A DNA stretch of 64,000 bases from Rhineura floridana (GCF_030035675.1 NC_084482.1:225289943-225353942), one strand, 5' to 3'. Positions 10,376-23,857 are shown, counted from the stretch's first letter. Numbers and translations are program-made. The notes: generated by a model from the letters alone, not told the origin.

Positions 10376-11299
10376 TGGTTGAAATGTGTAGTATGGCTGC
10401 TTCAGAAAGTGGCAGTCTCCCCTTCCTGTAGAGGCTTGTAAGCAGAGGCTGGATGCTCCCCTCACCCACCCCCAGAGATGGATTCATCACCCCAACTCAG
10501 GGATAGACTAGATGACGCTTGAGGTCCCTTCCCAGAGTGAAAGAATAAAAGGGACCCCCCTCCTCTGTCCTTTAGAGCAGCTCCTGGGTAAAGGGGGGGA
10601 ACATTCTAAGTTAATAACAGTTAATAACTGTTATGGAGCATTTGTTTTTATTCACCCTGAGATCACCTGGCAATGAAAGGAGGACGAGAAGTTTAATAAT
10701 AATAATCTGCTGAGACCGAGAGGGAAGCCAGTGAAGACCCCCTCAGGCCTGCTTTAATTCCAACCCCCCACTAAAACTCAGGGCTGTCCCCATCAGCTGT
10801 CCTGATGCCTTTTTATAAAGATGTTAGTATTGTGTTTTTGAAAAATGTCATTGATTGTCACTTGTAAGACCTTGGAAGGAATTATATCCAGGCTGGTGGG
10901 ATATAAATTAATTGCAATAAATAAGTAAACAAAGAAATAACTCTTCTTCCCACCCCAAAAAAGCCCAAGCTGCTGTTTCTGAGTAGGGGGAGGATGCTAA
11001 CCCCTTCTCCTTGGCCAGCCCAATCAGAAGCCCCTTTGCTGCTGCCCCACTGATGTTTGGGGGGGTCTCTCAAAGTACTGTTCTCTTACTTCCCCCCCAA
11101 CTTGGATCTCTGATCACCTGGAGGCTGCTCCACACCCAGCACCTCCGGAGAGGAGACCAGCACCACACCCCCAAGGAGGACCCCCAAGTCCAATGTGGAG
11201 GGGACCCCCATCATCTCTTCCACTCCTCTGCCCTGCAGCCGACTCCAGAGTGGGGGCTTCTGCACACCATGGGATCCTGATGGAGCAGTAAGGTCTACT

Positions 11300-12560
11300 T
11301 CATGAGTCCTGGAACTATAGCCTTAATATCCCATGCAAGTAAAGTAATGCTCAAGATTCTACAACAAAGGATCTTACCATATATGGAGCAAGAAATGCCA
11401 GATGTCCAAGCTGGATTTAGAAAGGGAAGAGGCACCAGAGATCATATCGCAAACATACGTTGGATAATGGAACGGAGCAAGGAATTTCAGAAGAAAATCA
11501 CCCTGTGCTTTATAGATTACCACAAAGCCTTTGACTGTGTAGATCATGAAAAACTATGGAATGATTTAAAAGAAATGGTGGTGCCACAGCATCTGATTAT
11601 CCTGATGCACAACGTATACTCTGGACAAGAGGCTACTGTCAAAACGGAATATGGAGAGACCAGGGTGTATTTTATCACTCTATTTGTTTAATGTGTATGC
11701 AGAACATATCATACGGAAAGCGGGATTGCACCAAGATGAAGGAGGTGTGAAAATTGGAGGGAGAAATATCAATAATTTAAGATATGCAGACAATACCATA
11801 CTACTAGCAGAAACCAGTAATGATTTGAAACGAATGCTTATGAAAGTTAAAGAGGAAAGCACAAAAGCAGGACTACAGCTGAATGTCAGAAAGACTAAAG
11901 TAATGACAACAGAAGATTTATGGAACTTTAAAGTTGACAATGAAGACATTGAACTTGCCAAGGATTATCAATAACCTCGGCACAGTCATTTACCAAAATG
12001 GAGACAAGAAATCAGAAGAAGGCTAGGACTGGGGAGGACAGCTATGAGAGAACTAGAAAAGGTCCTCAAATGCAAAGATGTATCACTGAACACCAAAGTC
12101 AGGATCATTCAAACCGTGGTATTCCGAATCTCTATGTATGGATGTGAAAGTTGGACAGTGAAAAAAAGCGAAGAGAAAAATCAACTCGTTTGAAATGTGG
12201 TGTTGGAGGAGAGCTTTGTGCATAACATGGACTGCGAAAAAGACAAATAATTGGGTGTGAGAACAAATTAAACCAGAACTGTCACTAGAAGCTAAAAGGA
12301 TGAAATTGAGCTTATTATAGTTTGGACACATCATGAGAAGTCATGATTCTCTAGAAAACACAATAATGCTGGGAAAAACAGAAGGGAGTAGAAAGAGAGG
12401 AAGGCCAAATAAGAGATGGATTGATTCCATCAAGGAAGCCACAGACCTGAACTGACAAGATATGAACAGGGGAGTTCATGACAGATGCTCATGGAAGTCA
12501 CTGATGCATAGGGTCGCCATAAGTCGTAATCGATGTGAGGGCACATAACAACAACAAACC
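11300..12560 (+). mobile_element. BovB LINE, 3' half with tail, broken
   Basis: Reverse transcriptase begins TIALISHASKVMLKILQQRI (near 11320-11380), followed by PDVQAGFRKGRGTRDHIANI and FIDYHKAFDCVDHEKLW. The conserved RQGCILSP box is missing through a deletion near 11660, and the YADD box reads YADN (near 11785). The C-terminal part (FEMWCWRRA-like, 12190-12220) and the 3' tail ending GGGTCGCCATAAGTCGTAAT (about 12510-12535) are present. Several frame changes rule out activity. Confidence 0.85.
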
Positions 12561-12594
12561 TTCCACAGGGAATCTCACCTGGCCGATTTCCTGC

Positions 12595-12985
12595 CATGCA
12601 ATCCAAAGGGAGGGGCGACTCCTGAAGCCTCTCCCCTCACTTTTTAAAAAAACCTCCTGCCTTTCTAGGACCTTTCCTCTACTCTCCCACTCACCTGCCA
12701 CACTTCTGGTTCCTTTTCGAACACGGGGAGCCCTAGAGCAGTTCGCCGCCGCCCCTCCACTTCTCCACAAAGCGAACTCCATCCACAGCATCCATCTGTA
12801 ATGCCTCGTAATGCGCAGCACTGCCTTTTTCCTTTGTGCAAGGAAGGAGGTCTTGCTCCCGGCCAGGGATGTTGGCAACCCACCCCGGGGTCCGCATGGT
12901 GGAGAGGCACAAAGAAATGAATGAATGAATGAATGGCCAGAGGTCAGCAGGAAAAGCCCCTCCTGAGTTCCTAGAGATTGCCAAC
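12595..12985 (-). promoter_or_regulatory. GC-rich ZNF-type 5' module, partial, with a short ORF
   Basis: On the minus strand this carries the motif GTTCGAAAAGGAACCAGAAG (12722-12703), close to the motif in three other 5' modules. Upstream of it lies a 54-codon ORF starting at 12897 in a good Kozak context (CCACCATGCGG), whose start MRTPGWVA matches a plus-strand ORF at 14201. It points left, where no matching minus-strand ZNF gene remains. It may be a leftover of a deleted gene or one side of a divergent promoter pair with 13.4 kb. Confidence 0.45.
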
Positions 12986-13034
12986 TTCCACTATGGCAAA
13001 GGGAACTTCTCTTAGGGGCTTGGTGGCCCACTGA

Positions 13035-14140
13035 TGTCCCATCCCCAAGGGCACCCAGACACCTGGATGTGGCTTTGATTTGAACTTCCTGACATTACGT
13101 TCCAGCTTTCTGTTTACCAACCCTTTCACCTGGATCCTGAAGGGACGCACGTCCACTCTTGTCTGTGCACAATAGGAGGAAAGTGTAGTTTAACTCTGCA
13201 CTGTGTGAAGCAGTGCTTATTTTTTCTGTCCCGAATCTTCCGATATTCAGCTTCAATGGATGCCCGGGAGTTCTAGTGCAATTATTAAGAGTCTTTGGTA
13301 GATATATATTGCAGCTGAGTGAAGAATAACTGGCCAGTTAAGGCTGGTAGTGGAAAGAACAGACAAAGGTAAGGTTTATTACTATGAAGAGGTAAAATAA
13401 GACATGATGAAGGGGCTATGTGGCCTGCGCTCAGGGAGCCGTTACTGAGAACAAAGGAAGTTCTCTGCTTTCGAAAAGGAACCTGAAGTGTTGCTAGGTT
13501 CTCAGGTGAATGAGGGCAGCTTAAAGAAAGTGTGGGGGGAAGAGGAAGAGGAGGGGGCTTTCTCGAAGGGCGGGAGATATTCCGAGGGGCGGAGTGCTGG
13601 CAGTTGAGACCCTCCAGGAAGGGGAAACCCGCGTGGTCAGATCCCCTGGCAAAGGGCAGGCTGGTGCCTGGAGAGGACAAAGAGGTAAGGGGGGTTAATT
13701 TGCCTTTTTTGGTGGGGAGGAAGAGCCCCAAACTCCTCTCTGGGAATCCATGTAATCCAGCTGCAGTGCGGGGGCCAAACAGCTGCCAGGTTTGCATTGC
13801 ACCATCCTGTTTAAATCTCTCTCCCTTTGGAGATCGACCCTCCCCGCCCAAGAGATGCGTGGGCAGCAGGCTAGCTAACCTTGCTTGGCTGAGGCGGGAG
13901 AAAAAGAGCCCCCCCCAAAGGAAGGAAGGGGTCCCCCTCACCAAGAATCCACCAGCTGCTGTCCAACTGACCACCACCACCACCCCCGCCCAAATTGCAG
14001 GCTTTTGATTGCAGGCTCTTCCCGCCCTCCCCTCTCTGAGCTCTGTCTAGTCTGGGAAGGGGTGGAAGAAGCAGCCTCCTTTGAGTGGGGGGCGGGAGGG
14101 GGGTAAATTGCCTTTAGGAAGAGGCTGGAGTGAACCAGAA
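13035..14140 (+). repeat. Arm 1 of a 1.1-kb inverted duplication (ZNF gene A 5' region)
   Basis: This segment recurs as the reverse complement at 42335-40390. Anchors include cccagacacctgga, agtttaactctgcactgtg, ctcagggagcc and the GC-rich block around 13.53-13.98 kb. In the other arm about 0.8 kb, including a BovB tail, interrupts the match. The GC-rich part is most likely a CpG-island promoter. Confidence 0.7.
13469..13684 (+). promoter_or_regulatory. Putative non-coding first exon and donor of ZNF gene A
   Basis: The motif TTTCGAAAAGGAACCTGAAG (13469-13488) is followed 196 bp later by GGACAAAGAG|GTAAGG (donor after 13684). The same motif-to-donor arrangement recurs at 48347-48543 (plus) and 41091-40872 (minus). 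Conservation of the donor among diverged copies suggests a real 5' untranslated exon; the transcription start is not known. Confidence 0.5.
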
Positions 14141-14200
14141 AAGCTTCACCCGCTATTCCTTCGTTCATTCATTTCTTCGCACGATTCCTGCCTCTCCACC

Positions 14201-14371
14201 ATGCGGTCGCCGGGGTGGGTTGCCGCCATGCCGGACGGGCACCGAGGCCTCCTCCCTTGCACGGAGGAGAAAGGCAGCGCTGGGCGCGGAGAGGCGCCTC
14301 GACGCCGGGCTACTGCTCGCCAGGGAGCCGCGACGTGCGTCTGGGGCGAGGGGCGCCCTCCTCCCGGCTGA
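14201..14371 (+). CDS. Short conserved ORF, function unknown
   Basis: A 56-codon ORF starting CCACCATGCGG and reading MRSPGWVAAMPDGHRGLLPC at its N-terminus. A related ORF on the minus strand at 12897 starts MRTPGWVANIPGREQDLLPC; similarity extends through EKGSA and then fades. It may be a first coding exon, an upstream ORF, or simply duplicated GC-rich DNA. No known domain is recognised. Confidence 0.25.
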   Translation: MRSPGWVAAMPDGHRGLLPCTEEKGSAGRGEAPRRRATARQGAATCVWGEGRPPPG

Positions 14372-14842
14372 CGGCCAGGCCGACGCTACAGCGCGGCGGA
14401 GAGAAGCGGGACTGGCTCCCCGGGGAGCACCCCCGGCTCCTTTAGGGAGGGGTCCTGGGGACACCACGAGGTCCTCGACGCGAGGCTCATGGGAAGAGCC
14501 TCCCCAGCTTTGCCTCTGGCGCTGCGGGATGGCACAGATGCCCCCCCCCGGAAGGCACTGCGCCACCTTGCGGGCGTCACAGGCTGCTCCCTCTAGCCCT
14601 CTATTAATTAAGTCCCAAATCAAGAATCTGCAGCGCTGTTGAACACGGAGAAGGCAGCTGTGCTCTGGGCCCTTTTCAGACATCCGATCTGAGTCCCCCT
14701 GTCAGGCCACGAGCAGGAGAAATGCAGTGGGCTGTAGGTAAGGAGGCTACACTTGGTGATATTTACGGGGTCCTTGTAGCAGAGTTTTCTACTGTTTCTG
14801 CTGAGATTTTGATATTTTTTGCTGTCACCCATACAGTTACCT

Positions 14843-15215
14843 TAAGAACATAAGAACATAAGAAGAGCCTGCTGGATCAGGCCAGAGGTCCATCTAGTCC
14901 AGCATCCTGTTCTCACAGTGGCCAACCAGGTGCCTGGGGGAAGCCTGCAAGCAGGACCCGAGTGCAAGAACACTCTCCCCTCCTGAGGCTTCCGGCAACT
15001 GGTTTTCAGAAGCATGCTGCCTCTGACTAGGGTGGCAGAGCACAGCCATCACGGCTAGTAGCCATTGATAGCCCTGCCTTCCATGAATTTGTCTAATCTT
15101 CTTTTAAAGCCATCCAAGCTGGTGGCCATTACTGTGTCTTGTGGGAGCAAATTCCATAGTTTAACTATGTGCTGAGTAAAGAAGTACTTCCTTTTCTCCA
15201 CACTAAACCTCCCCC
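14843..15215 (-). mobile_element. CR1 LINE 3' end
   Basis: Plus-strand text starts acataagaacataagaagag and includes the usual ctagtccagcatcctgttct block. On the minus strand the end of the CR1 ORF is readable: EKRKYFFTQHIVKLWNLLPQ, then LDGFKRRLDKFMEG. The copy ends in the cytosine run directly before the KRAB exon. Confidence 0.75.
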
Positions 15216-15222
15216 CCCCCAG

Positions 15223-15347
15223 CTTGGTGTCCTTTGAGGAGGTGACCATGTGTCTGTCCAAGGAGGAGAGGGCTCTGCTGGATCTAGGCCAAAGGGCTCA
15301 GTAGAAAGAAGACTTGATGGAGATCTATGGGAATGTGCCTTCTCTGG
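15223..15347 (+). pseudogene. KRAB A-box exon with in-frame stop
   Basis: Between a polypyrimidine acceptor (C-run then AG at 15221-15222) and a donor GTACGG at 15348, the exon encodes LVSFEEVTMCLSKEERALLD, then LGQRAQ, a stop (TAG 15302-15304), and KEDLMEIYGNVPSLG. At 125 nt it is the usual size of a KRAB-A exon. KRAB-A normally recruits TRIM28 for silencing. Besides the stop, the conserved tryptophan of the EEW core is arginine here, which would also weaken TRIM28 binding. It lies between the 13.4-kb 5' module and the ZNF exon at 19.16 kb on the same strand, so it probably belongs to gene A. Confidence 0.75.
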
Positions 15348-15349
15348 GT

Positions 15350-17090
15350 ACGGATCTTTCAGTCTGTTCCTTCTTTGGTATGGCTGAAAGGTATGAAGTC
15401 CTATTGTTCTGATTAGTTCCTGGGAAGGATGGAGCCAGAGAGGAAGGCTGTGTCCAGTAAGTCTGCCTGGCCATCCTGAGCCTTCCTGTGTCACCGTCTT
15501 CTGGCCTGGCAAGGACTGAAGGTTGAAGCAGCAGCTTCTCTCTCTGTGCTGGATCTTCTCTTCCCATTGCTGTGAGGGGAAGACTTCTGCCTTCTCCACT
15601 ATACCAGTGAGGGGAAGACTTAATTTGATAGTACTGTGCTCACTGTTCCCAGTCGGTTTGACAACACTTCTGTCTCTCTCTCCCGGGAGCCACTTAATCC
15701 TGAGTCTGTCGTGATCACTGTGTCCCAAAATCCTTGAAACCCCCAAACCAACCTTGTAGTCACCAACTTCACCAGGGCTGGTAAATAATTAAAGCCAACC
15801 CTGTCAGGTAGGCCATGTTGCTACCACCCCTTCTGTCCACCAGTTTGGGCCAAACCCTAAGTTGATCGGATGTCCTCAGGGTTCCAAAGAGGCAAGCGCT
15901 AAAGACCAGACTCCCGCTTCTTGAAGCCCTGAGCAAAACAGCTAAACAGTAGCAAATAGCCCAAAGGCATGCTGGTTTCACTCAACAAGGCATACCAAAT
16001 CACATCCACCAGTCAATATGAGGTCACTTTGTTAAAAATATAAGTGCATATGAAAGCGCAGCATGAAAATCCTGAAACCCAGAACACCCACAAGGCACAG
16101 GTAGAAATCTCCAATAAAGAGCAAAGGGCCATTGCAAACTGAAACACGAGATGAAAATAAAGAAACTGGCTATTACTAAGATTAAGACATGCCAACAAAG
16201 CTTAGGATAGGAAGAGACCTGACAGCAACAGCTGAGGGGCCTAATAGCCAATCAGGAGACCCCTGGAAGGTGGAATATTCCAGGGCCTTCTCCCGCCTTC
16301 TCATAGGTGTGCTCGCACAGCTAGCTGAGACTAAAGACTTTGAGTGCATGCAGGTGTCTTAATCCTGATCTTAGGGCTCATCTAGTGAGGAAAAACTGCT
16401 TCTCAGCAGAAAGATGTTACCCATAAGGCTGCATTCCAGTAGTAAGATGTTACCCACAATTCTTCATGGCAGAGCCATATTTTCAGGCTAAAGAAACAGG
16501 TTTTCTTGACAAGGTCACCAGTGGCAGTTCCTCTGGTCAGTTCCATGACCACCTCTTCTAGGGCACCATTATTTATGTAGAAATTTCACCTCTTCGTTGT
16601 GACAGGAACACACATGTAGCCAGTCAATGTGAGGTTAGCTGAAGTCACTCATTGCTACATTTCCTTTTTAGATAGTCCTTTGATTTCATTTTTCATCTCA
16701 ATATCTCCCTGAGCATTTTGACTAGAGGGACAGTTACATATCCCCAGTGCTAAATTACAAGGCATTACAGATCTAAAGCGTTGATGCAGAGTGGAGGTAC
16801 CTAATCATTACCTGAACCACAAGGCTATCTGGGCATAAGCAATGTGTGAGCCTCGCGGATGAGAAGACACACTAGGTGCTCAAAGGAAGGAATAGTTATA
16901 CTAATTTTTCCTTTGACAAATACATAGAATGTAAGAATATAAGTTTATGTTATATACCTAAGCTTAATTTCTACCTATCACAATTATCAGAGAAAAGCAA
17001 AACCATTCTGTGTTATAGCAGAATGGTACATTCCTGTGATACCTGAATATATGAAAGAAATAGAATAAATTACAGCTTTGCAATTAACAA
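15350..17090. other. Intronic stretch, no gene recognised
   Basis: No coding signal stands out. The block at 15770-16030 has the look of old LTR material but no ends were found. It lies between the KRAB exon and the ZNF exon of gene A and would be intron in that model. Confidence 0.3.
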
Positions 17091-17094
17091 ACAT

Positions 17095-17520
17095 TATTGG
17101 CTGTATACTGTAGCCAGCATGGATTCTTCACATTCCTCCATGTTAAATTGAAATATCCCTCATGCCATTCTGCTGCTTCCCATAAGCAAAATCAAAAATC
17201 TTATAAAAGTTATAGTCCTGTACTCAGAAACGCTTGCTTAACAATCCTCTAAGTTTTCATGGCAATACATGAAACACTTAGAGAGAATTGAGAGTTCAAT
17301 TTTTTTTAAAAAAAACCAGCCCATGTTCACAGAGTACCTGTGATCCTATGACTGACCTTGCAGCATAGTCTGACCTTCAGTTTCACCGGTCCTAAGCATG
17401 ATTGAATGGGAGTAACTCACATTGCATGGGAGTAAATCCCATTAAACTCAATAAGCATGCAGATTATCAAACCTCCCCTCCCCTTCCCACATCCTCCCCC
17501 TCCCCCTTTCCCTCCCCCTT
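17095..17520. repeat. Interspersed repeat, unclassified (family R1)
   Basis: Matches 49615-49990 (ttggctgtatactgtagcca and ttatagtcct blocks) and, in its right part (cctaagcatgattg ... aagcatgca, then a CT-rich run), 50640-50780 and 51600-51670. The order of blocks is conserved, so it is one family. I do not recognise it. Confidence 0.5.
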
Positions 17521-17879
17521 TCCCCTCCATTCCCTCCCCTTCTCCCCTCCCCACTCCAATTCCTGTCACTACCATCCCTGTTATATCCCAGGCCTCAGAG
17601 ATGACTCCTCAATCCAAGCAACTCTTCTTGTGAACTTTGCCCAAATTTTAGCTCCTTTTCCCAGACTAGAGCCTTGGATTATGACATCCTCCTGGCCTCC
17701 TCTCATCCCTCTTTCCTGCTCCGGAACTTCTCCCTGCCTGCAACCGTTGGACTTCACTTTTGCATCTGACCCCGTTGGGTCAATGGACAGTTTCCTACAC
17801 ATCCGGATTTTCGTTTTCGTTGTCGCAGGAGCCCAACTGGGCTTACCCCTGCTTAGTTCATTACTGGGAGGCCCTATCC

Positions 17880-18108
17880 ACCAACACTCTCAAGACACAG
17901 AATTGATGCTTTGATTAGATAGCTTTATTTCAAGCAGCTGCCTGGGAGGTTGTCCAGAGATACAATTCTCAAAACAAGCCCCCCGACATGAGTTTTAGAC
18001 CAACTTATATACTTGTTCAAGGTTACATGATTACACAATTATCACATGATAATACATATGTCACTCATTCTCATACTTTGGCATGAGTTCCCAATACTTG
18101 GCATAAAC
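17880..18108 (-). mobile_element. LTR remnant (second family)
   Basis: On the minus strand a TATATAAG box near 18010 is followed about 80 bases later by AATAAAGC near 17930, the usual promoter and polyadenylation spacing of an LTR. A solo LTR of family 1 sits directly next to it. Ends are not clear; it is probably a broken solo LTR. Confidence 0.45.
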
Positions 18109-18499
18109 TGTTGGTGTGTGTGGATATATTGCGTGTCCAGGACTTTACAATTGATGAGCAAGGCGTGCAGAGATCCACAGACAAAGAACTTGGTTTAAGA
18201 GTCCTTTACTTCGGACATTAGGGCATACAAGCATACAAGCGGTTTCACTTTCCCTCCACAGAGCTGCTTTCTTCACAGAACACAAAACACTCACAGAAGT
18301 CCAAACCACCACAGAAGGCTGCCAAGGCTGCCAAGCCTATATCTCTGTCGGTTGCCTTGACAGCACCAGGTGCTGGCCTTGAGCCCTGCCGTGCCAAGGC
18401 TCTCTGCAAGACTCTGCAAGCAGCTTAACCCCCGCTTTGCTCTTCCTTGCTTTCAGGCTTGATGGAAACTCTAGTGCCAGTCATGCCTATGAGTCAACA
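18109..18499 (-). mobile_element. Solo LTR, family 1
   Basis: 391 bp on the minus strand; the plus strand reads TGTTGG ... TCAACA. It is flanked by the 5-bp duplication TAAAC (18104-18108 and 18500-18504). It belongs to the same family as 9032-9430 and 29933-30356. Confidence 0.85.
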
Positions 18500-19157
18500 T
18501 AAACAAGTAACTAAATCCTAAGAAAATATGCAGTGTCAAGTTGACTTTTTCACTTCCTTTCAAACAAAGATCTCTCTTTACCCCTCCTCATTTCCTTTAT
18601 GACTCCCTTGACAAAATATGCCAAGCAAGCAAGCATTTTGATACGTTATATCATTCAGCTTTTGCCTTAGTTCCTTGCACAGCATTTTCACCATCTATTT
18701 TAAACAAATTGAGGCCTAGCCATTTTGGAAGGCTCACTAAAGCCTGAACCAATGTACAATTTCGCCCACATTGTTGATGTCTAAATGGGAGATAATGGGT
18801 TCATTGAGGGACAGGCTATAACGGGAACAGGTGTTCCATTGCTAAATACCTGCCCTTCTTAGACTATATTCAGAAGTTGCAGGTAAAATATAGACATGAA
18901 TGGGTATGAAGTGGTGAGCGATTCCCTCCCAGTACATCACACCACCACAAGCCTGTGTAGCATTGGTCTTGGGGCACCACTGCCTTTGTATCTCACCACC
19001 TACTCTTTGGGCCATTACCAAATTTCATTTTCATTATATAATCTGAATATTTGAATATACAGAAGTCAGTAATTGTGTTTGATCCCTGATCCAATCATTT
19101 CTCTTTACCTTGAACTCCTAACAGGTTTTTCTTTTTCTTTCTAATTTTTCCAAACAG

Positions 19158-21193
<2,036 letters not shown>

Positions 21194-21370
21194 CATCTTA
21201 CTGCACACCAAAGAACCCACACAGGGAAGGAAAGAAAAATGTATGAAGTGTGGAAAGAACTTCTGTCATAGCGAAAGCATTACTTTGTATCAGATGAAGT
21301 GGCTGCATCATGGCCCTACCTTCAGATTATGTTCCTGGGACATTATCCCTGCTCCTAGAAACTGTTGACA
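21194..21370 (+). pseudogene. ZNF gene A, decayed C-terminal end
   Basis: After the stop, finger-like code continues in other frames (CMKCGKNFCHSESITL) and ends in a tail, MKWLHHGP, which also ends gene C (near 62480). This marks the ancestral C-terminus. Confidence 0.6.
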
Positions 21371-21885
21371 TGGACTCTAACATAAACAGTAAGCAAGGTT
21401 CATTACTGACTGGCTTGTTTGGCCTTTGTAATAAAACGAAGACGGGTGTTGCTGTCAGATATTAGCTTATACTATTTGGGCAGATACAATTCACTAAACC
21501 TTAATGTGGGTAAGATTACTAGATTGCAACCTGCCCTGGGGCCTGATGATGAAGAGAAGGTAGTAGTAGTAATGGTAATAATAATAATAGGCCCCCTAGT
21601 CTTTTTGCCTGAGTAGATGTGGGGACAGAGTTGACTTCTGTGCTTGTTACAGGGTTTAATCATTTTCTTTGTTTCTCTGTAGAGTGGATCATCATTGCTG
21701 ATGGGCTGTTGTTTCAAATTAGGGTGTTGTTTGTTGACAAGGAGAAGCCTATCCCTGAAGCCCTGTGCGAGGGAGGTGGAATATTATAATGACATTTACA
21801 AAAGGAACAGTACTGAGAAGCAGGCCGTTTCTAGATTTTACCAAAACAAACTTTTAGAAGATGAGTTTCACCTCACACTGAGAAA
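21330..21885 (+). repeat. Segmental duplication downstream of ZNF exon A
   Basis: 21375-21530 matches 62785-62940 (aacataaacagtaagca; gttgctgtcagatatta). 21650-21885 matches 63670-63870 (aagcctatccctgaag; aaaggaacagtactgagag-like block). With the upstream match this shows that the whole gene end was duplicated. Confidence 0.7.
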
Positions 21886-21888
21886 GAG

Positions 21889-22085
21889 TGTTGTGTACTG
21901 GTTAGAGAGTCAGACTGGAAGTGTGGCAACTGGGGTTCAAATCCTTGCTCGGTCGTGAAGCTCACTAGATAACCCTAGGACAGCTAGGTGAGCCTAACCT
22001 ACCTCACAGGGTTGTTGTGAGGATAAAATTGGGAGGGGGAGGGCCATGTTTGTATGCAACCTTGAGCTCCTTGGTGGAAAGGACA
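21889..22085 (+). mobile_element. tRNA-derived SINE with LINE-like tail
   Basis: A tRNA-like head with an A box (tactggttagagagtc) and B box (ggggttcaaatccttg) is followed by the common cacagggttgttgtgaggat body and a tail ending cttgagctccttggtggaaa. This is a common squamate SINE type. Confidence 0.75.
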
Positions 22086-22089
22086 GGTT

Positions 22090-23210
22090 TCTTTCTTAAC
22101 CTGGTTACAGGTTTAAGATACAGAATGATTGTTTGGTGCTTCTTAACTGGGCCTCATGGGTAGGAAATAGTGGTAAACCTGAGACCCCATCAGAGTTGGC
22201 ATCCCCTACAGGTAAAAAAAGGGGGTAGATAGGTAAGTGTGAGAGAGAAAGGGTAGGAGAGAGAGAGCTGTTTTTCAGCTGGGACTACACAGACAAAGTG
22301 CAAACTCTAAGATGGCTAAAAGGCCTCTTGGTCTTGCAGGGGCTGTCTCTGAGGATCTGTTGTGGCATGGCAGATCTTCCGCCTTGTCCAAGAATGGGAA
22401 ACTGCACTAAAGTCCATTAGACCCAGAATTCCTATTTCCATCAGGTGACAGACAGCTACCATGGAAAAACCCCAAAGAGAACATAGGGAGAGTTAAGTTT
22501 CCAAGTCCAGTTTTAATTAATCCCAATATAGTAGGTTGTAATCTTGGCATAAAATAGCTGTTCCATCTTTTGGCTTAGGATGCATTATTTGCATTCTGTT
22601 TCATTTTTCCGTGTACTTGTTGCATTTTATTTTACTGGCAAACACCGTTTCCAATCAGCTTCCACTTTCTGGCCATATCTCCTCACCATTCAGCCAGTTT
22701 AATAAAATAAGTTCTTTTGGGTTTGGGTGCGTGATTCACTTGCCATTGGCAGTGGGGTTAGTGTGTTCAGTGTCTGCGTCTTTGCCAGCTGTTGCCCATA
22801 ACTTCTGGCATGGTGCAAAAACTTCTGGCAGCAATTGTAACTCTCTCCCTACACTCAGTGCAAACTGAAAGAATTGTGACCTTGCACAACCTTATAGTGG
22901 ATGACACACAAGCAAATAAACATCACTCTGAATGGGATCTGTACAGCCTGTTATGACCCCCAACCTGCTGTTCTTTATTTTCGTTCAACTAGAGACAGGA
23001 GACAACGTCAACTTGTTCCAGAGATTTATGGTGCGAGGAATTTTGTAAAAATATATATATATATTTCAGCAGTCTGGACATTTTCAGTTAAAATTTAAAT
23101 GTCACATTTCTTTAAATTGCAATCATTTACTCTTAAAATACATTTCATGACATTTCTTTATTTAAATAAATGTGATTAATTATTTAGAATGAAGATTAAA
23201 AATGTCCTTT
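22090..23210. other. Stretch without recognised gene
   Basis: Contains a short (TA)n run near 23050 and A/T-rich DNA. Weak ORFs show no domain. No repeat family was assigned. Confidence 0.3.
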
Positions 23211-23214
23211 TGCA

Positions 23215-23590
23215 TGATTTTTGTTGTTGTTATGTGCCTCCAAGTCGACCACGACCCATGGTGACGCTATGAATCAGCGACCTCCAAGAGCATCTGTCAT
23301 GAACCACCCTGTTCAGATCTTGTAAGTTCAGGTCTGTGGCTTCCTTGATGGAATCAATCCGTCTCTTGTCTGGCCTTCCTCTTATTCTACTCCCGTTTTT
23401 CCCAACATGATTGTCTTTTCTAGTGACTCATGACTTCTCATGACGTGTCCAAAGTATGATAACCTCAGTTTCATTATTTTAGCTTCTAGTGATAGTTCTG
23501 GTTTAATTTGTTCTAACACCCAATTCAGGTCTCCTGCTCCCCTGGTGCATTCACTATAGCTGCCCAATTTCCCAGCTTTTTAAAGTTTGA
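23215..23590 (-). mobile_element. BovB LINE 3' end
   Basis: Minus-strand C-terminal code (KLRLSYFGHVMRSHESLEKT) is followed by the 3' tail, visible on the plus strand as gtgcctccaagtcgaccacg. The copy is 5'-truncated. Confidence 0.75.
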
Positions 23591-23857
23591 TAGAAATATA
23601 ATTTGGTTATAGGTACATTCTTAAACCACAAGGCTTTTTGCCTATTAGTGAATAACACATATGTTACACGTAGCATACATAATACACCCGGACCTAGGAC
23701 AGTAGGTTTAAATCGGCGTAGGCAAACATATAATGATGGCTACAGAGCTTTCTTGGCCTGTTTTAAGTATGAGACCTCTGTATTAAACACTCTGGTTGAG
23801 GATTCCTGGCCTGAGTTGGCACAGAAGTTACAGGGGTATCAAAGGTTATCGTGTTTA

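Larger units (their letters stand above)
17560..19157 (+). repeat. Segmental duplication upstream of ZNF exon A
   Basis: 17570-17790 matches 59725-59945 (actcctcaatccaag; ctgcaacc[gt]ttggac). 18760-19157 matches 59975-60286, including the intron end caggtttttctttttctttc. The LTR material at 17880-18499 is absent from the second copy. Confidence 0.7.

Noticed and set aside
11011-11280. Possible further MHC class II exon downstream of the transmembrane exon
   Set aside because: The open stretch has no Ig cysteines, peptide-binding motif or convincing splice sites.
13285-13983. 232-codon minus-strand ORF in the GC-rich 5' module
   Set aside because: It is not kept open as a matching protein in the duplicate at 40.4-41.1 kb; GC-rich DNA has few stops.
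17402-17914. 170-codon plus-strand ORF rich in proline and serine
   Set aside because: The composition comes from the CT-rich part of repeat R1, and the rest matches non-coding segmental duplication sequence at 59.7 kb that is not open there.
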